In this document: positions 1 through 8,240 of the stretch, in pieces
Layout: each line of letters begins with the position of its first letter
How positions within the stretch are numbered: the stretch's first letter is position 1
NCBI GenBank assembly: GCA_937898665.1
Contig: CALEIY010000147.1
Location: 1 to 44,110 of the forward strand
Length of the DNA stretch: 44,110 bases
From: Candidatus Bathyarchaeota archaeon
GTDB lineage: Archaea; Thermoproteota; Bathyarchaeia; TCS64; B23
Direction: 5' to 3'
Made by a program: the position numbers and the translations under genes
The notes under the pieces: model-generated
What the model saw: the letters and a program-made list of their open reading frames with translations, nothing else
Database searches by the model: none
Told to the model about the DNA's origin: nothing

Positions 1-1212
1 GCCGTAAGGGTTGCGATGGAGATAGCGCCTAAGAGGAGGAAGAGTGGAATCCTCCCATCGAGGGAGGAGGTTGTCGAATGGGCTAAGCGTTGTAGACGAT
101 GCCTCGAATGCCGCAGGGCATGTCCAAATGATCTGCCTATCCCAGAGGCGTTGGAGAAGGCTGCGAAGGGAGACCTATCAGCCCTCGAGGCCCTCTACGA
201 GGATTGTATAGGATGTGTGAGATGTGAGAGCGCCTGCCCACAGGGGATACCGATCCACAGCCTAATAGCCTCCGCAGCGAGGGAGCGCATGGCCTCCGAA
301 CGATTCAAGATCAGGGTTGGCCGAGGAGCGGTGCAGGACGTCGAGATAAGACGTGTAGGCGGACCCATAGTCCTCGGAGAGATTCCAGGGATAGTCGCCC
401 TCGTAGGATGCGCCAACTATCCCAGGGGCGGGATAGAGGTGGCTGAGATCGCCGAGGAGTTCGCCAGGAGGAATTACATCGTCGTAGCGACGGGATGCGC
501 TGCGATGTCGATGGCGATGGTGAAGGATGAGGAGGGTCAAACCATCTATGAGAAGTATCCAGGGGTCTTCGACGCTGGGGGAGTCCTAAACATAGGCTCC
601 TGCGTCTCCAACCCCCATATAGCTGGGGCTGCCATAAAGATCGCGAGGATATTCGCCAAGAGGAATCTGAGGGCAAACTATGAGGAGATAGCTGACTACA
701 TCCTCAACAGGGTTGGAGCCGTGGGCGTAGCCTGGGGAGCGATGAGCCAGAAGGCGGCTTCAATTGCAAGCGGCTTCTGGAGGCTTGGAGTCCCAGTCAT
801 CGTAGGCCCCCATGGAATGAAGTATCGACGAATGCTCCTCGGCAGACGTGAACGGGAGGAGGATTGGTACGTCTACGACGCCAGGACGGGTGAGCGGGTA
901 TACGTCGGCCCAGCCCCCGAGCATCTCTTCTATGCCGCGGAGACAAAGGAGGAGGCGATGGTGATGATAGCTAAGCTGGTTATGCGGCCCAACGACACGA
1001 CGAAGGGCAGGGCCATAAAGCTGACCCACTGGATCGATCTCCACAAGAGGTTCTACGGCCGTCTCCCCGATGACCTACACCTCTATGTGAGGAGGAAGGC
1101 GGACATACCGATAACGATGAGGGATGAGATCATGAAATTCCTGGAGGAGAAAGGGTGGGAGGAGAGGCCGATACCAGACCCAACGCTGCTTAAAAGACTG
1201 ATAAGGGGGTGA
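1..1212 (+). CDS. cdhA: CO dehydrogenase/acetyl-CoA synthase alpha subunit, C-terminal part (cut by window edge)
   Basis: This is the nickel CO dehydrogenase subunit of archaeal CODH/ACS, which interconverts CO and CO2 and passes electrons through Fe-S clusters. The frame is open to base 1, so the gene starts upstream and only about its C-terminal half is present. Numbering from the ATG at 16, two ferredoxin-type motifs are visible: C26, C29, C32, C36 followed by P, and C64, C67, C70, C74 followed by P. They are followed by isolated conserved-looking cysteines in GCANYP (C132), ATGCAAMS (C160) and NIGSCVSNPH (C195), where C-cluster ligands are expected in this family. It is the first visible gene of a tight cdhA-B-C-D-E operon, and its stop overlaps the cdhB start region. 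The truncation is a window artefact, not gene decay. Confidence 0.95.
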   Translation, partial: AVRVAMEIAPKRRKSGILPSREEVVEWAKRCRRCLECRRACPNDLPIPEALEKAAKGDLSALEALYEDCIGCVRCESACPQGIPIHSLIASAARERMASERFKIRVGRGAVQDVEIRRVGGPIVLGEIPGIVALVGCANYPRGGIEVAEIAEEFARRNYIVVATGCAAMSMAMVKDEEGQTIYEKYPGVFDAGGVLNIGSCVSNPHIAGAAIKIARIFAKRNLRANYEEIADYILNRVGAVGVAWGAMSQKAASIASGFWRLGVPVIVGPHGMKYRRMLLGRREREEDWYVYDARTGERVYVGPAPEHLFYAAETKEEAMVMIAKLVMRPNDTTKGRAIKLTHWIDLHKRFYGRLPDDLHLYVRRKADIPITMRDEIMKFLEEKGWEERPIPDPTLLKRLIRG

Positions 1213-1217
1213 AGGCC

Positions 1218-1751
1218 ATGATGCGTGGAGAATCCTGGCAGACGGCTGAGATCCCAGGGCCAAAGAAGGCCCATGTGATCACCGATCCCAGGATCGTCGC
1301 CTCCCTCATAAAGCGGAGCTCCAGGCCGATACTGGTCGTCGGAGGCGAGGCCGATGAGGCTGTCGTCAACTATGCCATAGAGCTTTCAAGGGCCGTTGGG
1401 ATGCCCATAGCGGCGACGCCCTCAACGCTGAAGGCCTTCGCAGAGAGGGATTTCAAGGAGGCCTACCCCTTCTCGGCTGTTGAGATCGGGGAGAGGCTTA
1501 GGGATCCCGACTGGGAGGGCCTCGACGGCTCTGGGCAGTATGACCTGGCGCTCTTCATTGGCTTCAAATATTACGTCTCCTGGCTCATCCTCTCGGGGCT
1601 TAAGCACTTCGCTAGGAGGGGGGAGGGCTACCTGACGACGGTGAGCCTCGACCCCTACTATCAGCCCCACGCCTCCTGGTCTCTCCCAAACCTGACGAGG
1701 GAGAGGTGGGAGGAGAACATTAAAGGGCTGCTTCATCATTTGGGGAGGTGA
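1218..1751 (+). CDS. cdhB: CODH/ACS epsilon subunit
   Basis: CdhB is the small non-catalytic partner of CdhA in the archaeal alpha2-epsilon2 CO dehydrogenase. The 177-residue product has the family's size and Rossmann-like layout. It includes RPILVVGGEADE near the N terminus, a DLALFIGFKYYVSWLILSGL segment, and a C-terminal DPYYQPHASWSLPNL stretch typical of CdhB. A GTG at 1209 overlaps the cdhA stop. However, the purine-rich GGGGGTGA lies just before the ATGs at 1218 and 1221 and looks like their ribosome-binding site, so I place the start at 1218. The gene lies between cdhA and cdhC, with only 6 bases before the next ATG, so co-transcription is very likely. Confidence 0.93.
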   Translation: MMRGESWQTAEIPGPKKAHVITDPRIVASLIKRSSRPILVVGGEADEAVVNYAIELSRAVGMPIAATPSTLKAFAERDFKEAYPFSAVEIGERLRDPDWEGLDGSGQYDLALFIGFKYYVSWLILSGLKHFARRGEGYLTTVSLDPYYQPHASWSLPNLTRERWEENIKGLLHHLGR

Positions 1752-1757
1752 TATGAG

Positions 1758-3131
1758 ATGTCCTTCGAGGATATACCGGTTGACGTAGGCATAATCTACG
1801 AGGGCGAGAGGATAAGGTGGAAGGACACCTTCGTCGAACTTGGCGGCCCAAGGGTTGAGCACAAGTTCGAGCTGGTTAGGGTTAGACCCCTAGACCAGGT
1901 GGAGGATGGCAAGATCACCATCATAGGGCCAGACCTGAAGGATATGGAGCCAAAGTCGACGCATCCCCTCGGCATACTCGTCGAGGTGGCTGGAAAGGAG
2001 CTTGAGGAGGAGATGGAGGGAGTCTTCGAGCGGCGGATCCACGAGTTCATCAACTACATCCAGGGCTTCATGCACCTCAACCAGAGATACGACATCCACC
2101 TGAGGCTGAGCATGGCCTCCTATAAAAAGGGCTTAAACAGCTTCGAATACGTAGGTAAGGTTCTCATAAGGCTCTACAAATCCGAGATACCAATCATAGA
2201 GAAGATCCAGGTAACCTTCATCACGGATCCCGAGAAGGTTAAGGAGCTATACCAGGAGGCGTTGAAGGTCTATGAGGCTAGGGATGCGAGGATAAGGGGG
2301 ATGAGGGATGAGGATGTCGACGTCTTCTACGGATGCACCCTCTGCCAATCCTTCGCTCCAACGCATGTCTGCGTTATAACGCCTCAGAGATACGCCAACT
2401 GTGGAGCTATAAGCTGGCTCGATGGGAGGGCCGCCTCAAGAGTCGACCCGAAGGGGCCGATCTTCGTCATAGAGAAGGGTAAATGCCTAGACCCGATAAA
2501 GGGGGAGTATGAGGGCGTAAACAAGGTGGTGAAGGAGAAGTCGGGAGGCGTCATCGAGAGGGTCTGGCTCTACACAGCCTTCGGCTATGAGCATACATCC
2601 TGCGGATGCTTCGAGGCGGTAGCCTTCTACATACCCGAGGTCGACGGCCTAGGCATAATCGACAGGGACTTTAAAGGTAAGGCCGTCAACGGGTTGACGT
2701 TCTCAGCCATCGCCGACATCACAGCCGGAGGAACCCAAGTCGACGGATTCCACGGCATCTCCATAGAGTATATGCGCTCACCTAAGTTCCTACAGGCAGA
2801 TGGAGGCTGGAGCAGAATAGTCTGGGTGCCGAAGAGGGTGAAGGAGAAGGTTAAGGACTTCATACCCCCAGAGCTCGTCGACAAGATCCCGACGGAGGAG
2901 GATGTCTCAAACGTCGAGGAGTTGAAGGAGTTCCTGAAGCGGGTGGGCCATCCAGTCGTTGAGCGTTGGAAGGCCATGGAGGAGGCTAAGCCACCGGAGG
3001 AGGAGAAGCCGGCTGAGGAGGCCGTCCTCGGGCCGCTGCCAACGGTGACGGCGACGGTTGGAGGCTTCAGAGTCATCTTTGAGAACGCCAGAATCTACGC
3101 CGATAGGGTGATCATAAAGCGGATCAAGTAG
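1758..3131 (+). CDS. cdhC: Acetyl-CoA synthase beta subunit (A-cluster)
   Basis: CdhC makes or breaks the C-C bond of acetyl-CoA at the Ni-Ni-[4Fe-4S] A-cluster. The ligand set is visible as C193, C196 and C205 in YGCTLCQSFAPTHVC, then C282 and C284 in TSCGC; this spacing matches characterised archaeal CdhC. Length is 457 residues, close to the usual roughly 470. The N-terminal region is followed by the catalytic domain, an acidic PPEEEKPAEE linker at about 415-425, and a short C-terminal segment (GGFRVIFENARIYADRVII) seen in archaeal CdhC. As in other archaea, the CODH-binding domain of bacterial AcsB is absent. The ATG at 1758 has a strong GGGGAGGTGA ribosome-binding site at 1742-1751. Confidence 0.97.
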   Translation: MSFEDIPVDVGIIYEGERIRWKDTFVELGGPRVEHKFELVRVRPLDQVEDGKITIIGPDLKDMEPKSTHPLGILVEVAGKELEEEMEGVFERRIHEFINYIQGFMHLNQRYDIHLRLSMASYKKGLNSFEYVGKVLIRLYKSEIPIIEKIQVTFITDPEKVKELYQEALKVYEARDARIRGMRDEDVDVFYGCTLCQSFAPTHVCVITPQRYANCGAISWLDGRAASRVDPKGPIFVIEKGKCLDPIKGEYEGVNKVVKEKSGGVIERVWLYTAFGYEHTSCGCFEAVAFYIPEVDGLGIIDRDFKGKAVNGLTFSAIADITAGGTQVDGFHGISIEYMRSPKFLQADGGWSRIVWVPKRVKEKVKDFIPPELVDKIPTEEDVSNVEELKEFLKRVGHPVVERWKAMEEAKPPEEEKPAEEAVLGPLPTVTATVGGFRVIFENARIYADRVIIKRIK

Positions 3132-3140
3132 GTGAAGGGG

Positions 3141-4310
3141 ATGGAGAAGAAGGAGAGGGAGGACACCATCTCCAAGTGGCTCAAAGACCTGGAGGAGCTA
3201 ATCCTAGAGAACTTCCAGATGGAGGTTGACCGCCTAGAGCTGATACTCCAGCCACAGGTCGTCAAACCCCTACTGGAGAGGGTTGCCCCTGCTAAGCCGA
3301 CGGAGCTCCTGAGGGAGGAGTTCAAGCCCCCCATCAGGGAGTATCCAGGTCAGGTCGTCGAGGTCGTCCTAGGGGCGACGAGGGCTGAGGGAGGCTCCAG
3401 ATGTCGATCCATCACCATAGGAGGGGAGAAGACTCCAGCCTTCTACCTCTTCGAGGGCGTCCAGCCCCATAGGCCCGTAATCGTCGGCGACGTCTTCGAC
3501 ATGGAGATAAGCCTACCAAAGCCCGTTAGGGAGAGCCTCGGAGACGTCCTCTCAGACCCAGCTGAGTGGGCGAGGGTCTACGTCGAGAAGTACGGCGTCG
3601 ACATGATCGACATAGAGCTCATCAGCACGGATCCACTGTTGAAGGATACACCCGCCAGGGAGGCCGCCAAGACCGTTGAGGAGGTCCTCCAGGCTGTCGA
3701 TGTCCCCCTCATCGTTGGGGGTTCGGGGAATCCTGAGAAGGATGGTGAGGTGTTGATGAAGGCGGCTGAGGTGGCGGAGGGTGAGAGGGTTCTACTCAGC
3801 TCTGCAACCCTCGACCTCTATGAGCCGATAGCCGAGGCGGCTAAGAAGTATGGCCACGTCGTCCTCGCCTGGACCTCCCTGGACATAAACCAGCAGAAGG
3901 AGCTGGATCGACGCCTCTTCGAGTATCTCCCAAGGGAGCGCATCGTCATGGATCCAACCTCGGCGGCCCTCGGCTACGGCATCGAATACGCCTTCACCGT
4001 TATGGAGCGGATGCGCCTCGCAGCCCTCTGGGGGGATGAGGAGCTCCAGATGCCGATGGCAGCCGCCACCTCCAACTCCTGGGCTGCTAGGGAGGCCTGG
4101 AAGAAGGCCCCTGAACTCGGCCCGAGGAGGCTGAGGGGGCCGCTCTGGGAGACCATCGCATCGCTCACCTTCCTCTTGGCGGGTGTCGACATGTTCATAA
4201 TGCTCCACCCAGCGGCGATGAGGACGCTGAGGGATGTCATAGACTGGCTTATGGCTGAGGGTGAGGCCGTGAAGACGGCCTATGAGGATTGGGTCTCCAT
4301 GGAGGTGTAG
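3141..4310 (+). CDS. cdhD: CODH/ACS delta subunit (corrinoid Fe-S protein small subunit)
   Basis: CdhD pairs with CdhE to form the corrinoid iron-sulfur protein that carries the methyl group between the pterin-dependent methyltransferase step and the A-cluster. The product is a TIM-barrel type protein. Family stretches visible include PLIVGGSGNPEKDGEVL, VLAWTSLDINQQKELD, MDPTSAALGYGIEYAF and the C-terminal LAGVDMFIMLHPAAM. A GTG at 3132 directly follows the cdhC stop, but GGTGA at 3131-3135 sits at ribosome-binding distance from the ATG at 3141, which I prefer (389 residues). Only 3 bases separate it from cdhE. Nothing looks degraded. Confidence 0.95.
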   Translation: MEKKEREDTISKWLKDLEELILENFQMEVDRLELILQPQVVKPLLERVAPAKPTELLREEFKPPIREYPGQVVEVVLGATRAEGGSRCRSITIGGEKTPAFYLFEGVQPHRPVIVGDVFDMEISLPKPVRESLGDVLSDPAEWARVYVEKYGVDMIDIELISTDPLLKDTPAREAAKTVEEVLQAVDVPLIVGGSGNPEKDGEVLMKAAEVAEGERVLLSSATLDLYEPIAEAAKKYGHVVLAWTSLDINQQKELDRRLFEYLPRERIVMDPTSAALGYGIEYAFTVMERMRLAALWGDEELQMPMAAATSNSWAAREAWKKAPELGPRRLRGPLWETIASLTFLLAGVDMFIMLHPAAMRTLRDVIDWLMAEGEAVKTAYEDWVSMEV

Positions 4311-4313
4311 GCG

Positions 4314-5711
4314 ATGCCGAAGAGGGTTAGCCCAATAGACATATTCAACCTCCTGCCGAAGACCAACTGCGGTGAATGCGGCGAGGAGACCTGCTTCGCC
4401 TTCGCAACAAAGCTGGCCGACAGGAAGGTTGACCTGGAGCTGTGTAAACCCCTCTTCGAGGAGGGCTTCAAGGAGAATCTGGAGAAGCTTAAAGCCCTGT
4501 TGAGGCCCGCCGTCCTGGAGATTAGGATTCACAGCCCCTCAAGGGAGGTTCGCATAGGCGGTAAGGTTGTGATGTATAGGCATGAACTCCGCTACGACAA
4601 CCCCACGGCGATAGCGATAGCCGTCAGCGACACAATGCCTGAGGAGGAGATGCTCGCTAAGGTGAAGAGGGCTGAGGAATTCAAATACAGCTACATCGGC
4701 ATGGACCTGACACTCGACATGATCGCTGTAAGATGCGTCTCAGGAGACCCAGACAGATTCGGTGAGAGGGTTAAGAAGGTTGCGGAGGCAACGGAGATGC
4801 CGCTCATCCTCTGCTCATATGATCCAGCTGTGATGGAGAGCGGCCTCTCAGCCCTTAAGGATTCTAGGCCCCTCATCTACGCAGCCAATAAGGGTAATTG
4901 GAAGGAGATGGCTGACCTCGCCCTGATGTATGGCTGCCCCCTCGTCGTCTCAGCCCCAGGAGACCTAAATCTGCTGAGGTCTTTGACGAAGACCCTCCTC
5001 GAATACGGCGTTGAGGAGCTGGTTCTCGACCCTGGAACATACCCCGATGAGGGCTTGAAGACCACCATCAACAACTTCACCATGCTAAGGAGATGCGCCT
5101 GCGAGCTTGAAGACGAGCTTTCAGGATTCCCCCTCCTCGCCGCCCCAATAGTCGCCTGGAAAGGAGAGGAGGATCCAACTATAAAGGCGTGGAAGGAGTC
5201 CTATCTCGCCTGTATGCTCATCCTCAGGTTCGCCGACATAATCATCCTAAACAGCATCGAGACCTGGTCGATACTGCCAATAGTCATCCTAAGGCAGAAC
5301 ATATACACGGATCCCGTTAAGCCTGTCAGCGTTGAGCCTGGATTGAGGGTTATAGGTAACCCGGATAGGAACTCCCCTGTGCTCTACACTACGAACTTCG
5401 CCCTCACCTACTACACCGTCATGGATGACATAAGGGACCTCGACTGCTATCTCCTCGTCGTAGACACCGAGGGAATAAGCGTTGAGTCAGCCGTTGCCGG
5501 GAGGAAGCTGACCGCGGAGAAGGTGGCTGAGGCGATAAAGGAGACGGGTATAGAGAAGCTCGTCGATCATAGGAAGATCATATCACCTGGATTGGCTGCG
5601 AGGATAAGCGGTGAAACCGAGGAGTTATCAGGCTGGGAGGTCCTCGTAGGTCCCAGAGACTCGTCGGGGATTAAGGATTTCATAAAGAAGAGGTTCTACG
5701 GCGAGGGCTGA
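4314..5711 (+). CDS. cdhE: CODH/ACS gamma subunit (corrinoid Fe-S protein large subunit)
   Basis: CdhE carries the corrinoid and a low-potential [4Fe-4S] cluster that keeps cobalt reduced for methyl transfer. The N-terminal cluster motif is clear: C19, C22, C27 and C44 in a TNCGECGEETCFAF context. A TIM-barrel domain follows (for example LDPGTYPDEGLKTTINNFT). The C-terminal domain from about residue 300 is where this family binds corrinoid in a base-off state, with VVDTEGISVESAVAGRKLTAEKV near the end. It is the last gene of the cdh operon. Its final 32 bases overlap the 3' end of the oppositely oriented DUF166 gene, which leaves no room for a classical terminator between the two operons. Confidence 0.96.
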   Translation: MPKRVSPIDIFNLLPKTNCGECGEETCFAFATKLADRKVDLELCKPLFEEGFKENLEKLKALLRPAVLEIRIHSPSREVRIGGKVVMYRHELRYDNPTAIAIAVSDTMPEEEMLAKVKRAEEFKYSYIGMDLTLDMIAVRCVSGDPDRFGERVKKVAEATEMPLILCSYDPAVMESGLSALKDSRPLIYAANKGNWKEMADLALMYGCPLVVSAPGDLNLLRSLTKTLLEYGVEELVLDPGTYPDEGLKTTINNFTMLRRCACELEDELSGFPLLAAPIVAWKGEEDPTIKAWKESYLACMLILRFADIIILNSIETWSILPIVILRQNIYTDPVKPVSVEPGLRVIGNPDRNSPVLYTTNFALTYYTVMDDIRDLDCYLLVVDTEGISVESAVAGRKLTAEKVAEAIKETGIEKLVDHRKIISPGLAARISGETEELSGWEVLVGPRDSSGIKDFIKKRFYGEG

Positions 5712-6615
5712 TAACCCCCTCCTTCTCTTCCACCAGCCCCTCCCTCAATAGCCTCTCCAGATGTCTCTCAACGGTTCTGGGGGCTTCGCAGACCTTTAGA
5801 TCGTTGACGAGCAGCCTCTTCAACTCATCCACCTCCATGGGGCCTCTGCTCTCCAGCTCCCTTAGGATGTGGTCTCCCACCGTTGGATGGCCTATCGCCT
5901 CGAAGAAGGCTTCGACGAGGATGTCCCCAGCCTCCTGCATCAGTGGCTCTATTGGATCCATGGATGCTAGACAGTAGTGTTCATTCCCCTCGTTGGAGTG
6001 CTCCTGCATTATCTTCTCCTTCAGGGCCATGGGATCCCTGTAGGGGTGGGAGATGAGCTTCTCCGCGACGCTTCGAGCTGAGCCGCAGGGGGTGTCCCTA
6101 AGCACCTCTATACGCTTTATGATGCCCCTATCCTCGTCGAGTTCAACCCTCAGCTTTGGTCTCCCCATCTTCTCCAGCAGCCTTGAGATATAGGGGTCTT
6201 CACTCTCCTCCAATATGCAGTAGGGCTTCGGGAATTCGCAGTGTATCCCCAGCTTTTCAAGGTCATCCATTATCGTTTTTAGGCCTTGGGGTATCCGCTC
6301 CCTGTCGTCGAGGGGGTATAGAACCGACTTGGCCTTAAGCCTCTCAGCTATTGGGGGTATGAGATCTCCGAGCAGCGGATGGATGTCGAAGACTAGCAGC
6401 AGATCGCATTCGACGATGGGCATGCTCTTCGGAATATACTTCTCAGGCTCCTCCCAGAGATTCTCCAGGACATTCGGCTCGTCGGGATGCTCCTCCTCTA
6501 TGGTCTCAGGTTGGAGGTTGTAGATGTAGACGATCTCCCCTCCGAAGCCGTGGTAGGCGAGGTTGTCTATGAACTGCTCCCCCGCTGGGCCTGAGTAGAT
6601 GATGTATATCCTCAT
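5680..6615 (-). CDS. DUF166 protein with C-terminal winged-helix domain
   Basis: I recognise this as the archaeal DUF166 family, once loosely labelled thymidylate-synthase-like; its function is not established. The N-terminal MRIYIIYSGPAGEQFIDNL, the CDLLLVFDIHPLLGDLIP stretch and three cysteine motifs match what I recall of the family: PKPYC (C133), DTPCGSA (C177) and HYCLASM (C215). The three cysteines could bind metal, a cluster or a corrinoid, but that is inference. Residues about 245-311 look like an added winged-helix domain (HILRELESRGPMEVDELKRLL, then TVERHLERLLREGLVEE). The start overlaps the upstream corrinoid-protein stop by 4 bases, so the two are surely one operon. The 3' end overlaps cdhE by 32 bases in convergent orientation. 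This context suggests a role in corrinoid or methyl chemistry. Confidence 0.8.
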   Translation of the reverse strand: MRIYIIYSGPAGEQFIDNLAYHGFGGEIVYIYNLQPETIEEEHPDEPNVLENLWEEPEKYIPKSMPIVECDLLLVFDIHPLLGDLIPPIAERLKAKSVLYPLDDRERIPQGLKTIMDDLEKLGIHCEFPKPYCILEESEDPYISRLLEKMGRPKLRVELDEDRGIIKRIEVLRDTPCGSARSVAEKLISHPYRDPMALKEKIMQEHSNEGNEHYCLASMDPIEPLMQEAGDILVEAFFEAIGHPTVGDHILRELESRGPMEVDELKRLLVNDLKVCEAPRTVERHLERLLREGLVEEKEGVISPRRRTSSL

Positions 6616-7271
6616 GGCTCCTCACCCAGGAGCTCCAGGCAGCGTCTCACACCCTCAACGGCGTCCTCGGCATAGGCGTCGGCTCCGATGCTCTTGGCGA
6701 ACTCCCTGGTGACAGGTCTGCCTCCAACGATGATCTTAACCCTATCCCTCAGTCCTCTCTCCTCCAGCGCCTTGATGACCCTCTCCATGTAGGGCATCGT
6801 CGAGGTCAATAGGGCTGACATACCGAGGATGTCAGGCTGCCACTCCTCAACCGCCTTGGCGAAGCTCTCCTCATCGACGTCTATTCCGAGGTCGATAACC
6901 TCGAAGCCATTCGCCTGTAGCAGGATGGCGAGTATCGACTTCCCTATGTCATGTATATCCCCCTTCACCGTCCCCAATACTACCCTACCCCTCCTGGGGC
7001 CGCCTCTCCCCCTGCTTAGATGAGGCTTTAGAAACTCTATGGCCTTCTTCATATTCGACCCAGAGACGATGAGGTCTGAGGTGAAGTAGCGTCCCCGCTC
7101 ATATCCCCGACCTATCTCGTCCAGGCCTCTGGAAAGCTCCTTGAAGATCTCGTAGGGATCGACGCCCTCATCGAGGCGCTCCCTACAGAACTCGATTATC
7201 TTCTCCCCCTTGAAGTCGAGGAGCATCTCAACGATGCCCCTGACATCGAGTCCGCCTAGCTTATCACCCAT
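6612..7271 (-). CDS. Methyltransferase cognate corrinoid protein (MtbC/MtmC-like)
   Basis: Small corrinoid proteins of this family shuttle a methyl group between a substrate-specific methyltransferase and an acceptor enzyme. The product has the usual two parts. An N-terminal helical cap is followed by a B12-binding Rossmann domain carrying GTVKGDIHDIGKSI, with the cobalt-ligating His at residue 107 of the 219-residue form, then SALLTSTM and IVGGRPV. The frame extends upstream to 7325. However, a TTTAAA box at 7300-7305 sits 31 bases before the ATG at 7271, so I choose that start. No substrate methyltransferase (MtxB type) lies beside it. Instead its operon partner is DUF166, and the operon faces CODH/ACS, so the methyl donor and acceptor are unknown. 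Confidence 0.9.
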   Translation of the reverse strand: MGDKLGGLDVRGIVEMLLDFKGEKIIEFCRERLDEGVDPYEIFKELSRGLDEIGRGYERGRYFTSDLIVSGSNMKKAIEFLKPHLSRGRGGPRRGRVVLGTVKGDIHDIGKSILAILLQANGFEVIDLGIDVDEESFAKAVEEWQPDILGMSALLTSTMPYMERVIKALEERGLRDRVKIIVGGRPVTREFAKSIGADAYAEDAVEGVRRCLELLGEEP

Positions 7272-7299
7272 CTTTCCTTGATGAAGGATTGCTGATGAA

Positions 7300-7305
7300 T
7301 TTAAA
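7300..7305 (-). promoter_or_regulatory. TATA-like box of the corrinoid protein/DUF166 operon
   Basis: On the minus strand a TTTAAA box is centred about 31 bases upstream of the ATG at 7271. An archaeal transcription start about 25-27 bases downstream would give a leader of only a few bases. This is a sequence-only call. Confidence 0.5.
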
Positions 7306-7375
7306 CGTTTAGTTGTGTTGAACATGAAAAATTCACATCTTATAGTGGAGGATGAGGAGGAGAATTTAAAGAAGA

Positions 7376-7383
7376 TTTATAAA
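7376..7383 (+). promoter_or_regulatory. TATA-like box of the cooC operon
   Basis: TTTATAAA lies about 39 bases before the ATG at 7419. Transcription would start near 7406 and leave a leader of about 13 bases. The out-of-frame ATGs at 7388 and 7408 are too short to be genes. It is a separate box from the one used by the divergent corrinoid operon. Confidence 0.55.
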
Positions 7384-7418
7384 CCACATGGATTCGTTAT
7401 CCGACGAATGGGATCTCG

Positions 7419-8240
7419 ATGGTTGTGAAGATCGTCGTAACGGGGAGAGGTGGAAGCGGCAAGAGCACCTTCACAGCCCTAACAACCAGATGCCTAGGGG
7501 AGATGGGCTATGGGCATCTACTCGTCGTAGACGTCGACCCCGATGGAAGCCTCGCGGATATGCTCGGAGTAGACCTCGAGGCTGAGGGGAAGAGAACCAT
7601 CTCCGAGATACTCTACGATGTGTTGGAGAAGAGGCTCTTCACAAAGATGGTGGGCGCCACGGCCTCCGAGAAGCTGGAGCCATTCCTCTTCGAGGACGCG
7701 TTATATGAGGGGGATAGCTACTTCGACTTCGTCTCCGTCGGCGTCAAATGGTCTGAGGGATGCTACTGCGTCCCAGATCGAGCGCTGAGCGAGGTTATGG
7801 AGCGATGGGCTGAGAACTATGACGTCGTCATCATCGACTCACCCGCCGGAGTAGAGCATCTAAACCGCAGGATCACGAAGAGCGTCGACGATGTCTTCAA
7901 CATCCTCGACCCCTCTAAGAAGAGCTTCGACAACGCCCTCCGGTCATATAGGCTGATGAGGGAGCTGGACATCGAATTCAAGAACTACTACCTAGTCGGC
8001 GGATACCGCTTCCCAGCTGAGCTGGAGGCGATGGCTGAGGGGCAGCCCTTCCCCTACCTCGGCAGAGTCGAATATGATGACCTCGTCTACCGATACAACC
8101 TGGAGGGGAGAAACCTCCTAAAGTTGCCGGAGGACTCCCCAGCCTACGCCTCGGTGAGGGATATACTGCGGAGGGCGGGCTATGGCCCTAGGCCTCCACC
8201 CCTCTCGGAGCTCCTTGGGGTTGATGGCGATGAGGGATAA
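7419..8240 (+). CDS. cooC: CooC-family ATPase, copy 1 (nickel insertion for CODH)
   Basis: CooC proteins are MinD/SIMIBI-class ATPases that load nickel into the CODH C-cluster, binding Ni through a CxC motif at the dimer interface. The 273-residue product shows the P-loop GRGGSGKST (residues 9-17), a VVDVDPDGSLADML switch region, and C115 and C117 in EGCYCVPDRAL. DVVIIDSPAGVEHLNRR follows as the Walker-B-like element. In most family members the P-loop reads GKGG; here the signature lysine at position 10 is arginine. The gene is followed by a second CooC with a normal P-loop, overlapping by 17 bases. Proximity to cdhA-E supports a maturation role, but a specialised role for this copy is possible. 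Confidence 0.85.
   Translation: MVVKIVVTGRGGSGKSTFTALTTRCLGEMGYGHLLVVDVDPDGSLADMLGVDLEAEGKRTISEILYDVLEKRLFTKMVGATASEKLEPFLFEDALYEGDSYFDFVSVGVKWSEGCYCVPDRALSEVMERWAENYDVVIIDSPAGVEHLNRRITKSVDDVFNILDPSKKSFDNALRSYRLMRELDIEFKNYYLVGGYRFPAELEAMAEGQPFPYLGRVEYDDLVYRYNLEGRNLLKLPEDSPAYASVRDILRRAGYGPRPPPLSELLGVDGDEG

Noticed and set aside
1-1212. cdhA as a truncated pseudogene
   Set aside because: The frame is open to the first base, so the missing N-terminal half lies outside the window.
3792-4532. A 246-codon open frame on the minus strand
   Set aside because: It is antisense to cdhD and cdhE, whose frames are certain, and its translation resembles no family.
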